Of a stretch of DNA of 47,271 bases, positions 21,843 through 33,260 are shown piece after piece. The DNA is from Zygnema circumcarinatum (taxonomy: Eukaryota > Streptophyta > Zygnematophyceae > Zygnematales > Zygnemataceae): NCBI GenBank assembly GCA_037447605.1, contig CM074808.1:3811188-3858458 (forward strand), read 5' to 3'. The notes beneath the pieces are model-generated. The model did not search any database. It was given only the letters and a program-made list of their open reading frames with translations, and was not told the origin of the DNA. How positions within the stretch are numbered: the stretch's first letter is position 1; the number at the start of each line of letters is the position of its first letter. The translations under genes and the position numbers were made by a program.

Positions 21843-23642
21843 TGCATTCGGCTCCGTCTTTCTCACGCGAGGGAGAGGGAGGGAGGGAGGGAGGAGGGAG
21901 GGAGGGAGGGAGGGAGAGGGCGAGAGAGAGAGGGAGAGGGGGAGAGATGAGAGAGGGAAGGAGGGGGAGAGAGTGGTGGAGGGAGGCCGGGAGAGAGGGA
22001 AGGAGGGAGAGACAGAGAGAGGGAGGGAGAGGACAAGCTGACTGCGACGATGTCGGTCAACCTTAATTTCGCCGCCGAGAGCGGGCGAGGGCCGGGCCGC
22101 CACGTGGCGGCACCGGTCAGTCGCCGCCGAAAGGCTGGCCGGAGCCGCCGCAGGCGGGGTCCGCATTATTCAGAACGGGCAGGCGGCAGAAATGTTATGC
22201 TGCCCGTCTTGGATCATCGTCGCGGCGTTGATTGGACGAAATGTGTTCAAGGACAGACAAAAATGCTAGTACGAATTGTTTATTGGTGCATACGGATGAA
22301 AACAAGTGTTCTGTGTCTGCCCGATTAAATCGGGCAGTTAGAAACTGTTATGTTTGTCATGGCATACGGAAACGTACAAGTGTACGGTCACAAATGTACT
22401 GTACGAACTTTTGGGTCAACTCAAGGTCATACAGTACGGTACGGTACAACACTTGTCGGCTTATCGTTTTTCAAGACGACAAAAAAGCCAGTCTTGTTAC
22501 AGTAACAAATGGTCAGCAGCTGAAATTGTCGGCGGAGCGAAGCAGACCAATGGGCGTATACCACGTCATCAATGTGGCCCACGTGGCGCTCTGTGATTGG
22601 AAGATGAGTATTTCTCTAGTTCCGATGGATTTTCAATTGGTGGTCGTCATTTGCTCAAAAGGTGAAAAATCGAGACGGTCATGCTAAAAATTCCGCTATT
22701 TTCAGATTGTACGGCTCGTACGAAAAGTTGCAAAATCAAAAACTAGGGAAATTTCTGTAGGCAAAATAAAAAAGAAATCAGTTTTTCTCTATACGTCAGT
22801 AGCACCTATACTCGAGGTTTTCCCGAGTGTCAATTTTTCTATATTATATATTTTATTTTTTGTCAATTTCTGGCTTTGGCGCCGTGATCAGGTTAAACCA
22901 AAAATGTGTAAAGCTATAATTTCTCTTAGCGCAATTTACTGCCACTTGGCGACCGACCACTCGAGCAAGTGATTCGATCTGCTAGCGGCGTCGCGACAAT
23001 CAATGTGGAGATGGTCACGTGGCGCGCTTTCATTGGACAATATTCATTTTGTTACTCCAACTTTGTCAGGTTGCGAACCTCCGCAAATGCGGACGGCGCG
23101 CCACTTTGGTTTAAAGACCTGCCTCGGCCGGTTTGCAACTTGGACAGGTAATTAGAAACCGGCAAAAACCTGAACTGCAAAAAAAAAAAAAAAAACTGCA
23201 ACTAGGACTGAAACTGGGCATATGTGCATGGAAGCTGTCGTCCATTGAGCGTTCAAAGTTTCACATGGAAGGCATGTATGCATGCATGCATGTAGTACAA
23301 CCCCATGTAAGTTGAATAGAGCATGAAATTATATGAAAAGTTGATTGAGAACAACAACTTTGGTTCCTAGTGCGAGCGCCACTCAGACTCACCCACCGAC
23401 TCACCCACCGACTCGCATACTCGAATGAAAAACTATCCCAATCCCAAACACCCAAAGTCTAAAACCCAAATTCTAACAACCCCACAAATGCTCCCACGCG
23501 GTGCCCGACAACCAGGAGCTGTCAAGCGCTACAAACCCCCCTTCCTTTGCCTTCCCTTTCCTTTCTATGAACTGCTCGAAACCACTCAGAAAAGGCTTCG
23601 CTTAGTTGAACGGGTTGAACCCTAAACCCAGAGTTCACTCCT
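21843..23642. other. Intergenic region upstream of the left protease gene and downstream of lipase 1
   Basis: No supportable gene. It contains the GA-rich tract 21868-22035 (CT-rich leader on the protease strand), CCACGTGG motifs (about 22100, 22577 and 23017) with ATTGG words, a GTAC cluster (22372-22448), CATG-rich repeats (about 23272-23293) and a short ACTCACCCACCG tandem (about 23387-23413). Confidence 0.5.
22372..22448. promoter_or_regulatory. GTAC-core cluster upstream of the left protease gene
   Basis: Seven GTAC cores in under 80 bp, ending in the run AGTACGGTACGGTACAAC, about 550 bp upstream of the protease start. Extra copies are at about 22268 and 22707-22722. A function as an SBP-type or copper-response site is inferred. 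Confidence 0.4.
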
Positions 23643-26600
23643 TCATTCACGGCCCCAGACGGCGTTCATGAAGTTCATGATGGGCATGAAGACGTCCGCG
23701 CGGGCCGTGTCGCTGAAGAGCAGGTCGAAGTGGGAGTACCGCGGGACCGCGACCTGCTTCGGGGCGGTCGCGAGGTTATCCACGAGGCGGGCGATGTTGG
23801 GGGGGTCCGCGAGGTAGTCGCCGCCGCCGGAGACGAGGAGGATGGGGAGGGAGGTGGGGATGTTGCCGGGCAGGTACTGCCTGGGCAGCGGCGTCCCGTA
23901 CTGGACCACGTTGGTGAAGTTATTTCCGTAGTCCCAGTACTGGAAGCGCCTCGCGGAGATTTCTTGCTGATAGTGCACCAGGTTCCTGGTTCCGAGAATG
24001 AGGAATGTGGACCCACCCGCCACACGTTGCAGCAGACAATAGAAAAAGAGTTACTACCGCATTCGCTGTACAGGTGAGTTTACTAAACAATTTTTCAAGC
24101 GCTCAAGTGAGACTTTTAGGGTTTAGGTAGTGGTTTAGAAAAGGCGATGATCAGGCAGACGGGGAGTATGAGAGGTATGGAGTCAGAGAGAGGTTATTAC
24201 TTGTAGCTGGTCACCACCCAGTTGGGGTCAATGGAATTCCGGAATTTTGTGATTGTGTCGTTGCTGACACAGCACAAGGGTCCTGCACACCTCACGATAT
24301 GCCTATCAGTGGTAGCATTAACTTCTGATCATCTTATTCCAGTTTTTTTGTTCGATCTTCTGTCCTCTTTCCACTCTCTTCAATTTCTCCTCCTTTTCTC
24401 TGGCCCTAAATTTTTCTTCACTCTCCGTATTTTCCCCCCACCGCTTGCTAGTGAGATCATTCTTCATCTGGTCTTTTGCCCTCTCCCTTAAAATATTTTG
24501 CAAGAATTTTACAAGCTTACCAACAATTCCTTCAATGGCGTCGCCCCCCCCATATGCCTGTCCGAGGCTGTAGCCAAACACTCCGAGGAATTGGTTGACC
24601 CTCAGTGTACTGTTAAGCCACAGACACGCAAAAAGGCAGGGAATTAGTAACTTTTTAGATTTTTTTTTTTGGGTATCGTCAAGCTATCAAGGTGTAAGCA
24701 CATAAAAATACTTCTGAATGTCACATTTGTCAAAAATCCACAGGTGGGGTCTCAATGCCAAAAAGTGTCAGATGGGGCACTCACTTGGTAAGGTTAAAGT
24801 GACCATTGAGGAGTTGGAATTGAACGAAAACCTGCAAACAATGACAATAACCGAAACTCGGAATTTCAAACATGCAGTGACTTTTCCAGATTCTTCGATT
24901 CTTCGTTTTCAAGAGTTATGAGGGTTTTTAGGGGTTTTAATTTATGAGGTGAAAGATTTCATTATTCCCTAAAAACCCTAAATTCTCTAAAAGTCTGCTC
25001 TAGGTTAGACCTTACAGCGTCAGGGGAGAACTCTGTCCCCCATTGCATGATCGACCTCGACGTGACGTTGACCAGATAGGCGATGGGAGCGATCAGTGAA
25101 GCTGAAGCCAAAGTGTTAGCGAACGTGCTGTTGGAGGAGGCTGCTGCCACTGCCAGCATTGCACCCTGCATAGAGAGAAGAGGGGGACAGCGAGAGACAG
25201 TGGGTTTGCGCAGAAAAAAGTAGAAGGGGGAGGAGGAGAGTGAAAGCGAGGGAGGCAGACAAGAGGTTAGCAGGGAGGAGCAAAAGGCAGCAGGGCGTGA
25301 AGAAAAGAGGCAAGGCAAACACAAAATGAAGACGAGAGAGAGAGAGAGAGAGTCAAGGGATTTTCGGGTTCTTAGGACATTTAGAGTTTTCAAAGAGAAG
25401 GGTGGAAAGGCAGGAGGAAGAACCTTAGAAATCACCCCGCTTATCCCCCCAAGACAAGAAGGTACTTACTTGATTGTAGCCCACAAAGTGAATTTTAGGC
25501 TCCCCAGTCACCTGCCGGATTGCGTTGATCATGATTGGGAGATCATACGCCATCAGTGTGTCGAAATCCCAATCCCAATAAGCCTGCAAGGAGAGCGCAA
25601 ACTGATTTTAGAATTCACAACTTCACACAATTACCTTCACATTCTCTAATTTACACTCTGCAGAAGTGAGAGATTGTTTGTCTGTGCGGATGCTGAGGAC
25701 CACTTACAAATTCGTCTGTCGTGTAGTTGACGTGCTGGGATGAATACTCAGTCCCGCGGTGGTTTCCGATCCAGACATCGAAGCCCTTGTTCGCTAATAT
25801 AAAGGGCAACTGCTGTGATGGGGCCGTTGCACGGAACCAAATATCACCTCCAAGGAACAAGGCATGGTCGAGGTAAACGACAGGGCGGCGAACACCTACA
25901 ACACATAGCACATGTACGAACCCCAAAAAAACCTTAGTATAGTAATAGGACGAAGTTGTTAATTTTAGTTTTTAGTTTTTAGCCTAAGACTCGATAAATC
26001 CAGACAAATAAAAATGCGGAGACTCAAAAGAGAAAGAGAGGAGAGGGAGAGGGAGAGGGAGAGGCAGAGTTAGGTATTCGTAAGGTTGTCTGTGTCATAT
26101 TGAACGTACTCGTGTTGAACGAAGTCGGAATTGGTCGCACTTCTGTAGGTAGGCTTGGTGGAGGAGGGCTTGGTGGGGGTGGGCTCGATGGAGGTGGAGG
26201 GGAGATGGTCGAATTTGAGCTGTTAAGAGGAATTAAACTGATATTGGACGGTAGAAATATGGGGGGTGGTGGAGGGGGGCTTGGTGGAGGTGGAGGGGGA
26301 CTTGGTGGAGGGGGGCTGAATGGAGGGGACACTCTTTGGATGTTAAGGTAGTAGCCGTCATCCGTGAGCAGCTGCACCATAATGCAGGAGAGAACATTTT
26401 TCGCTCGTCTTAGTTTACTGGAAGGCTATAGCAGAATGTTCAGGCAATTGCATTTGTACGTTTGATTGTGAATGAGAGCAAGAAAATGAGAACGAGAGAG
26501 AGGGAGAGAGATATGCACAAATGAGAGAGAGAGAAAGAAAGAGAGAGGGTATATAAAATATAGAGAAACTGATTTGAATTTCCATGGCTTCAAAGCATAG

Positions 26601-26762
26601 AAAAGGTAGAGAATTTCTCACTTGGTATTCAGCGCATGTGTAACCATTCACTCGAACGTATTTGTTGCAGAACTGAGTCTCCAACGCGCCCCTCGCTGCG
26701 GGCAGCACCGCTATCAGAGCCGAAAGCACCAGAAGTGCGGAAAAAATCGCAGGGAAGGCCAT
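23643..26762 (-). CDS. Secreted acid-lipase-like protein, nucleophile serine absent (lipase 1)
   Basis: Nine exons (complement): 26762-26622, 26371-26110, 25895-25708, 25583-25470, 25165-25016, 24831-24785, 24609-24521, 24282-24201, 23985-23643; 471 residues, in frame. N-terminal signal peptide (MAFPAIFSALLVLSALIAVL). The fold is the plant/animal acid lipase alpha/beta hydrolase: LLTDDGYYL, VVYLDHALFLGGD, DVWIGNHRGTEYS, AYDLPIMINAI, VGYNQ|GAML, SGGGDYLADP, YSHFDLLFSD. Asp (about 414) and His (about 443) of the triad are kept, but the GHSQG elbow reads GYNQG with Asn at about 234, and the oxyanion HGL is HAL. Exon 2 also carries a PPSPPPPPP insertion. Catalysis is doubtful; a binding or pseudoenzyme role is possible. 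Tandem paralogue at 29203-32349 has the same introns. Confidence 0.87.
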
Positions 26763-27614
26763 CTCTCACACAAGCAACGTGCAAAACTTTTGCTTAACTC
26801 AAAACTCTCCCTTTCACACAAACCGGAAACTATCCAAAGGCGAATTACACCCTCAAAATTTCCTGCTCTAGCTGAAAACTTAACCCAATAGTCAGCCCAA
26901 TAATTCCACCTTCGGTACTCCTTACTAAAGATGAACCCCAAGTGCTCCCTCCGTCTGTCCTCCCCTCCCCGCGGGCCCGCCATTTGTACTAAACCCCGCG
27001 GGCCCCAAAACAGCATGCGCCGTCGGCGGGACCGCCGGCGGAAAGTTCAGTTCCGCCCGTCCTCCGTCAACGCCGCGACGGCTGGCGTTGCCGTACGTTC
27101 GTACACCTCTATGTCCGTACACATAATGTACGAACGACCTCTGATTGGCTCTGGCGCCGAGATTTCCGGGGCCGCCCTTGTCGGTTCGCACGCGCCGATT
27201 GCGGGCGGTGACGTGATTGGAGGTCGACCTTCGTTCGTATACTTTTGTCCGTTAGTGTGAGAAGACTGTACGGTTGAATCCGTTTCTGTGATGCAGGAAT
27301 TCCAGTACAGTTCGACTCGCCGTATTTAAATAAAAATGGAAGCCACGTCAGCAATCCAGCCGCCAATCAGAAGCCGAAGATCTGCTGAGCTACAGTAAAT
27401 CGGTGCTGACGTGTGTCCTCAAAACCTGGTTTTTCACTGGAAACCCACAACTTCGATTTTTTTGCGAAACGTTGGGCGGGGTTCCAAGAAGGGACGGTCC
27501 CCTCTTAGCCGTAAGCCAATCAGGGCTCTCGCACGTGTCAGATTGTCTGAGGTGAGTCAGGTGACGCGCTGCGATTGCCTGATCAAGTACAGTTTCATAC
27601 AGAATTTGTGTCCA
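26763..27614. promoter_or_regulatory. Upstream region of lipase 1 with GTAC cluster
   Basis: Four GTAC cores lie within about 27091-27132 and two more at about 27267 and 27303, that is 330-540 bp upstream of the lipase 1 start. GATTGGC/ATTGG (CCAAT) words are nearby at about 27142 and 27219. No gene is supportable on either strand. Confidence 0.4.
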
Positions 27615-28349
27615 ACAAACAAGGAAAATGATACAGCCGCCCCACTTTTTGGATATCCGCGCCCCCTTTCGGGAAAAATTGTACTTTCATTTTGGCTAAT
27701 CACGCCCCCCCCCCCCCCTTGGATCTTTCGGGAGGAGAGATCTTGTAAACAATCGGACCCCGCGCCTCGCGCGCAGGATCCGACTGTAAACCGACGTACG
27801 GCGGCGCGCATCGCGGCGCGGCCCGCGAGATGCGGCGAGCCTACGGAAACGTTGTCCTCACCTGACCCTTTTGGGTCGAGGTTGCCACGTGGCAGTCTTT
27901 CATTGGACATCCCTGAATCCAGTCCCCCATGCCGTTTATTTTTTTTTTTGTTTTTTTTTTTTCATGCCGTTTCCGTAGNNNNNNNNNNCTACGGAAACGG
28001 CATGAAAAAAAAAAAACAAAAAAAAAAATAAACGGCATGGGGGACTGGATTCAGGGATGTCCAATGAAAGACTGCCACGTGGCAACCTCGACCCAAAAGG
28101 GTCAGGTGAGGACAACGTTTCCGTAGGCTCGCCGCATCTCGCGGGCCGCGCCGCGATGCGCGGCGCCGTACGTCGGTGCACGGTCGGATCCTGCGCGCGA
28201 GGCGCGGGGTCCGATTGTCTACAAGATCTCTCCTCCCGAAAGATCCAAGGGGGGGGGGGCGTGATTAGCCAAAATGAGAGTACAATTTTTCCCGAAAGGG
28301 GGCGGGGATATCCAAAAAGTGGGGCGGCTGTATCATTTTCCACAAACAA
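27615..28349. mobile_element. Foldback (long inverted repeat) element with 8-bp flanking duplication
   Basis: Two inverted arms, 27623-27978 and 27989-28341, match with seven substitutions and a 3-base difference in a G run over about 353 bases. Both are bounded by ACAAACAA (27615-27622 and 28342-28349), a probable 8-bp target-site duplication. Termini read GGAAAATGATACAGCCGCCC. Each arm includes CCACGTGGC, ATTGG and an A/T run. No transposase is encoded. It resembles a non-autonomous hAT-like (8-bp duplication) or Mutator-like foldback element; the family is not assigned. Confidence 0.75.
27979..27988. other. Assembly gap (10 N) at the hairpin centre
   Basis: Ten N bases sit exactly between two copies of CCGTTTCCGTAG and its complement. 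The true spacer length is unknown; palindromes of this size commonly break assemblies. Confidence 0.95.
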
Positions 28350-29202
28350 ACGGAATTTTAAATCTGAAATTTTGACGAGTTGGGACTTCGTACCAAGTAC
28401 GGTACGGCAGTGGTCGCGAAAATACTGCGATGGGGGGTGTGCCTTCGGACTAACCGTGCTAGCCATTACTAACCATTCATTGCTGACTAGTATGATGTTT
28501 TCATTCCAATGGGAGTTTCGGAATGGATTAGTTAGTTGGCTAACTTGAAGGAATCTGAATCGAGGAATCTGAATTTGGGTGCTGGTTTGATGGACGATCG
28601 GTCCACCCTGTACCCGTAGGATTTTACGGGAATTTAAAAGTATTTTTCATTTTCCGTAGTCGGCAATTCAGTATTCTTCGAATTGTAAGGACTTCGAAAA
28701 CATTTCAATTCGTTTCTTTTCTTCCATGAAGCGGATTTGGCGTAAACGGCAAATTTCTTCCCCTACCCCCCTCTCCCTCTCTCTCAGTCTCGCCCTCTCG
28801 GACTTTCCAAATTTTACTCACCAAGCAATCACATGAGAAGCCATCGATTTCAAAAGAAACAAATTTCTTGAACGATTCATGACTGAACCACGTCACAATG
28901 GCGCGGGGCAGCACAGCCATAGTCATAGTCACGAAACCATATAAAAAAAAAGATGTTGAACAACAACTTGGAACCAAGTGACCCACAATCGTCCTCCCCT
29001 ACTTGTCGTGCGCATTCCCTCTTCTAGAAACATCCCCATACCCAAAACTATGTTCTCCATGTTGTCCCATCCATGCTCGCCCTCACACTCATACCCATAC
29101 CCATAGCCCAGTGCCCAACTGACACGTAGACGGTGTCAATGTGCTTAGGAACGTAACCAATCCTCCACCCAATTTCACCCACCCACCTCTCAAACCCTAC
29201 AC
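28350..29202. other. Intergenic region between the foldback element and lipase 2
   Basis: Contains a possible lipase exon relic (28822-28920). Otherwise AT-richer sequence with scattered GTAC cores (about 28391-28402) and no supportable gene. Confidence 0.45.
28822..28920 (-). pseudogene. Possible relic of a lipase first exon
   Basis: On the complement, AVLPRA followed by HESFKKFVSFEIDGFSCDC and a GTGAGT donor resembles the end of lipase exon 1 (AVLPAARG, ETQFCNKYVRVNGYTC, GTGAGA donor). No following lipase exon is seen. It could be a remnant of a third tandem copy, or chance. Confidence 0.25.
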
Positions 29203-32050
29203 TTACAACTGAGCTAAAACTGAGCTCAAAAACTCCATCACAGGTGTGAACACGTCCTCAACGACCGTGTCGCTGAGAACCAGATCCAGGTGTGAATAGC
29301 CCGCAACGACGAGCTGGCGGGGGGGGGCGGGGAGGTTTCCGACCAAGCGGGCCATATTGAGGGGGTCGGCGAAGGCGTCGCTAGAGCCAGAGAGGAGGAA
29401 GAGGGGGAGGGAGGGGGGGAGGGCCATCGGCGTGTACTGGTTCGGGGTTTGGGCGCCGTACTGGGCCTCGTTGGTGTAGTTGTTTCCGTAGTCCCAGTAC
29501 TGAAAACGCCTCGCGACCATTTCTTGCTGGTAATGTATCAAGTTTCTGGATTCCGACGAGTGTGGGAAATACGGTGAACGGTTGATTTTGATGAGCAGTT
29601 ACCACATGGCAGAAACAGAAGAAACATATTGAGGGAAATGGAAAGGGGCAGAGAGCGAGAAAAAAAATCTAGTTTTCCTTTTAAGGGTTTTTTAGGGTTT
29701 TTAGGAATATAAAAGCGTTTTAGGGTTTTTAGGGTTTTTAGGGTTTCTAGTTTTTTCTTTTTTTCGTATTTTCGTGAATAGCTCGTCGTCCACACGTTGC
29801 CACTCAAGATAAAATAAAAGAAAACAAAAGTTAAAGAATAGCGAGAGAGGAGAGAGGGTAGTATGAGGACCTGTAGCTGGCCACCACCCAATTGGGGTCG
29901 AGGGAGTTCGCAAAGTTGGAGAGTGTCTCGTTGGAGACGCAGCACACAGGTCCTGCACATCTCAAACCCAACCACCAGGATCGTAAAAACCCTAAAAACC
30001 CTAAAAATCCTTTTTCTCAGTCGTTGATCTATATTCTGAGCAGTTCCTCTATCCTCTCACCCTCCCTCTCCATTTTATCAATCTCTCCCCATTTCTGTCT
30101 CTCCCTCAACCTTCAGTTCTCTCTCTCCAACTTTTCCCCGTATCTCGTCCAAGTGAGGTAATTCTTCTGTCGGTTTTTCTGGCTTTCCTTCCCACCCCTC
30201 TCTCTCTCTCCCTCCCCCTTTCTCTCCCCCCATCCCTTCATACTCCTCTCTCCGTTACAAGATCTGTAAGCTTACCAACAATTCCAGCAAGGACCTGGTC
30301 AACCCCGTCTCCTTGTTCGGGGTTGATTCCCAACCCTGTGATGAATCCAGTGAGCATATTTGTACTGTCAAGCCACAAAGGAACAAACATGGCACCGTTC
30401 AGCGCAAAGTCGAAGCCCTACATGCTTATGGATTGACAATGGCTGTGAAAGCTTCAATGCCCTAGATAAGGTGGCTGCTTCAGGCTGCGACAGCTTGTGC
30501 GCTAACACCTACTTGGTAAGGTTGTAGACACCATTGAGAAGTTGGAGTCGGTAGAAAATCTGCAAAAAAGTATAGCAGCAACCAAAACACTTTAACTTCA
30601 ACTCAATGCAGAAGGTCTTGTTCGCTGGCAGAGCTCAAACAATTTCAACATCCGAAGGTTTTTATAGAAAGCTTGGCCGGAAGGAGAGAAACCCGTACTC
30701 GTCTCAGATTAATGATAGTCTTCTCTAAAAGTTTGATTTAGGGCAGAGCTTGATTACAGAGTCAGGTGAGAACGACGTCCCCCATTGCATGAGCAGCGGC
30801 GACGTGATGTTGACCAGATATGCAATTGGACCGAGCAGTGAAGCTGAAGCCAAAGTGTTGGCAAACGTGCTGTTGGAGGAGGCTGCTGCCACTGCCAGCA
30901 TTGCACCCTGTATAGAGAGGCAAAAGTATTTGAAAAAGAGAGGGACGGCAAGAGGCAAGAGGGGTCGGGTATACAGAGTGGGAGGGAAGGGGAGAGAGAG
31001 AGATAGAGAAAGCCAAAAAGGTTACTCTTTTAGGGTTTTTAGGGTTAGAAGTTACTCAGACTTGGATTTTCATCGTTGTATGGGCTATTCAAGCAGGATA
31101 CTTACTTGATTGTAGCCCACAAAGTGAACTTTAGGCTCCCCCGTCACCTGCCGGATGGTGTCGATCATGACTGGGAGATCATGCGCCATCATAGTATCGA
31201 AACAGAAATCCCAATAAGCCTGCATGGGAGCGCCAACTATACAGTAAAAATAACGAAATTTATACTTTCTTTCCAGCTGTTAAACTTCCAATATAGTACA
31301 TTTACTCTCTGCAAGTATTAAAGTGAGAAATTGAATGATTCTCTGTGCGGATGCTGAGAACCACTTACGAAGTCTTCTGTTGTGTAGTTGACGTGCAGGG
31401 ATGAATATTCAGTCCCGCGGTGGTTTCCGACCCAAACATCGAAGCCGTTGTTCGCTAATATAAAGGGCAACTGCCGTGAGGGCTCCGTTGCACGGAACCA
31501 AAGATCACCTCCGAGGAACAAGGCATGGTCGAGGTACACGGCAGGCCGTTGAACACCTACAAAACATAGCAGTTTTAAGAACGCAGAAACAACCTTGATA
31601 GTATTAAGACGCATTAAGCTTCACTAAAAAGACTATTGGGACTCAGCCAGGCATTGAGTTTGCTTAATAAAATAAGTAATATCTTTATAATGTTAAACTC
31701 TCAAATATGAAACAGCCCAACGACTCAAAAGTACCCCAAATCCCGAGAATTCAGAAGCGGCTCTTTGGCTGGACCTGGAGATGAAGACGAGTTGAACGAT
31801 GTCGGAGATGATGCGGCTCCCACCGGTAGAGATGTGCCGTTTTGGGGAGCTGCAGGTGCTGGGAGGGGGCTTGAGGGAGGGGCCAATCTTTGCATGGTGA
31901 GGTAGTAGCCATCATCCGTGAGCACCTGCATCATCATCATACAGCGGGAGAGTGCCATACTCTTTTCTTAAGTTTCCGGTAAGGCTAGAGAGCCATTTTG
32001 AAAGGAATTACATTTATATGTTTGAGAGAGAGAGAGAGGGAGGGGAGTGG

Positions 32051-32127
<77 letters not shown>

Positions 32128-32349
32128 AGCTAGAGAGAGATTGAGACTGTCCAGGACTCGTCTCAAACTTCCCTCGAAAGTAGGCAGGTATTGTAGACAA
32201 GCCCTCACTTGATATTCAGAGCAGGTATAACCGTTTTCTCGAACATATTTGTTACAGAATTGAGTCTCTGAAGCGCCCTTCGTTGAAGGGAGCGCCGCCA
32301 TCAGAGTTGAAACCACCAGTAAAGCTGAAATTCTTGCCGACAAGGCCAT
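29203..32349 (-). CDS. Secreted acid-lipase-like protein, nucleophile serine absent (lipase 2)
   Basis: Nine exons (complement): 32349-32209, 31925-31775, 31556-31369, 31219-31106, 30907-30758, 30559-30513, 30364-30276, 29952-29871, 29545-29203; 434 residues in frame. Eight of nine exon lengths equal those of lipase 1; only exon 2, with its linker, differs (151 versus 262 bases). Signal peptide MALSARISALLVVSTLMAAL; an ATG 51 bases upstream is in frame but not conserved in lipase 1. Motifs: VLTDDGYYL, VYLDHALFLGGD, DVWVGNHRGTEYS, AHDLPVMIDTI, VGYNQ|GAML, SGSSDAFADP, GYSHLDLVLSD. As in lipase 1, Asn (about 197) replaces the elbow serine while Asp and His persist. Exon 5 is almost identical in the two copies, so the duplication is recent or locally homogenised. 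Substrate unknown. Confidence 0.87.
29685..29760 (-). repeat. Telomere-like repeats in lipase 2 intron 8
   Basis: Several TTTTAGGG/TTTAGGG copies with variable T runs lie inside the last intron; a few complementary CCCTAAA copies sit in intron 7 near 29990-30008. Not a canonical telomere array. Confidence 0.6.
32026..32122. repeat. (GA)n microsatellite in lipase 2 intron 1
   Basis: About 95 bases of almost pure GA dinucleotide with a GGGAGGGGAGTGGG interruption, on the + strand. It lies between exons 1 and 2. Confidence 0.9.
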
Positions 32350-33260
32350 TTTTTGAACTAAAAAGTTTCTAAAAATGGAACTTACAGATATTGATTGCAA
32401 ATCCCTCTCTTTTTTTTACCTTTGACACAATCGGAGATTATCGAGATTTAAATATCGCAGAATTAGCTTAGCATACGAGAAAAATCAATCTAAATTTTTC
32501 TAAATTTTCCAAGTTATCTCTCCCTCCCTCTCCCTGTCTCTCTTTATCTCCCTCTTTCTCTCTCCCTATCTCTCCCAATCACTCTCTATTCCTCTCTATC
32601 TCTCTCCCTCTCTCTCTCCCTCCCTCACTCCCCCTGCGATCGCCGGTCGCGGGCTGTCAAGTCCGTCACGCGCTGTCACGCGCTGCGACGGCTGACGGCG
32701 CCGCAGTCGGCGGCCGACAAATGACCGTTTCCACAAAATTCGGACGAGCTCTGATTGGCTAAGTTGCCGTGATTTGTGCGACAGCTCGTGTCGGCGCACC
32801 CGTACGGTTCCATGTGCCCGTTGAACCAATTTCCTCATTTTGAGCATAAAGCTGGCTGTCCGGATAGCTTGTACGGAACCAATCATTCTACGGTACCGTA
32901 CGGTTCGAATGTGGCCGATCCCCAGAAGCGACAAGGTCGAAAGAGCCGTTGGCGCCGCCTTCCACGCTCACTCCCTCTCCCTCTCTCCCTCCACTCGCTC
33001 CCTCCCTCCCCCCACTCTCTCCCTCCCTCCCTCCCTCCCTCTCCCGCTTTCCCTCCTCCCCACTCTTTCCCTCCCTCCCTTTCTTTCTCTCCCTCTCTCC
33101 CTCCCTCTCCCCACACTCTCCCTCCCCACCTCTCTTTCTCTCCCTCGCTCCCTCCCTCTCCCCCTTTCCCTATCCACCCCTTCAGCGAATTTTCCTCTCC
33201 CTCTCCCTCCCACTCTCTCGCCCTCCAAAGCCGCCAGGTATAGCTCCCTCCCTCACAAAC
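32350..33260. promoter_or_regulatory. Shared divergent promoter region of lipase 2 and right protease
   Basis: The two genes diverge across 911 bp. The region holds CT-rich tracts (32515-32640; 32965-33235, the pyrimidine leader of the protease), a GATTGGCT word near 32752 and four GTAC cores between about 32803 and 32906, including CGGTACCGTACGG. Shared control of both genes is inferred. Confidence 0.45.

Noticed and set aside
22050-22690. Overlapping open frames upstream of the left protease
   Set aside because: They run through CCACGTGG and GTAC motif clusters, share no homology that I recognise and lack splice or start support.
27411-28548. Frames crossing or flanking the N gap (206, 176 and 163 codons)
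   Set aside because: They are mirror translations of the two foldback arms and include unknown bases.
32349-32400. Upstream in-frame ATG at 32400 as the start of lipase 2
   Set aside because: Lipase 1 begins at the position equal to 32349 and the signal peptide is complete from there.
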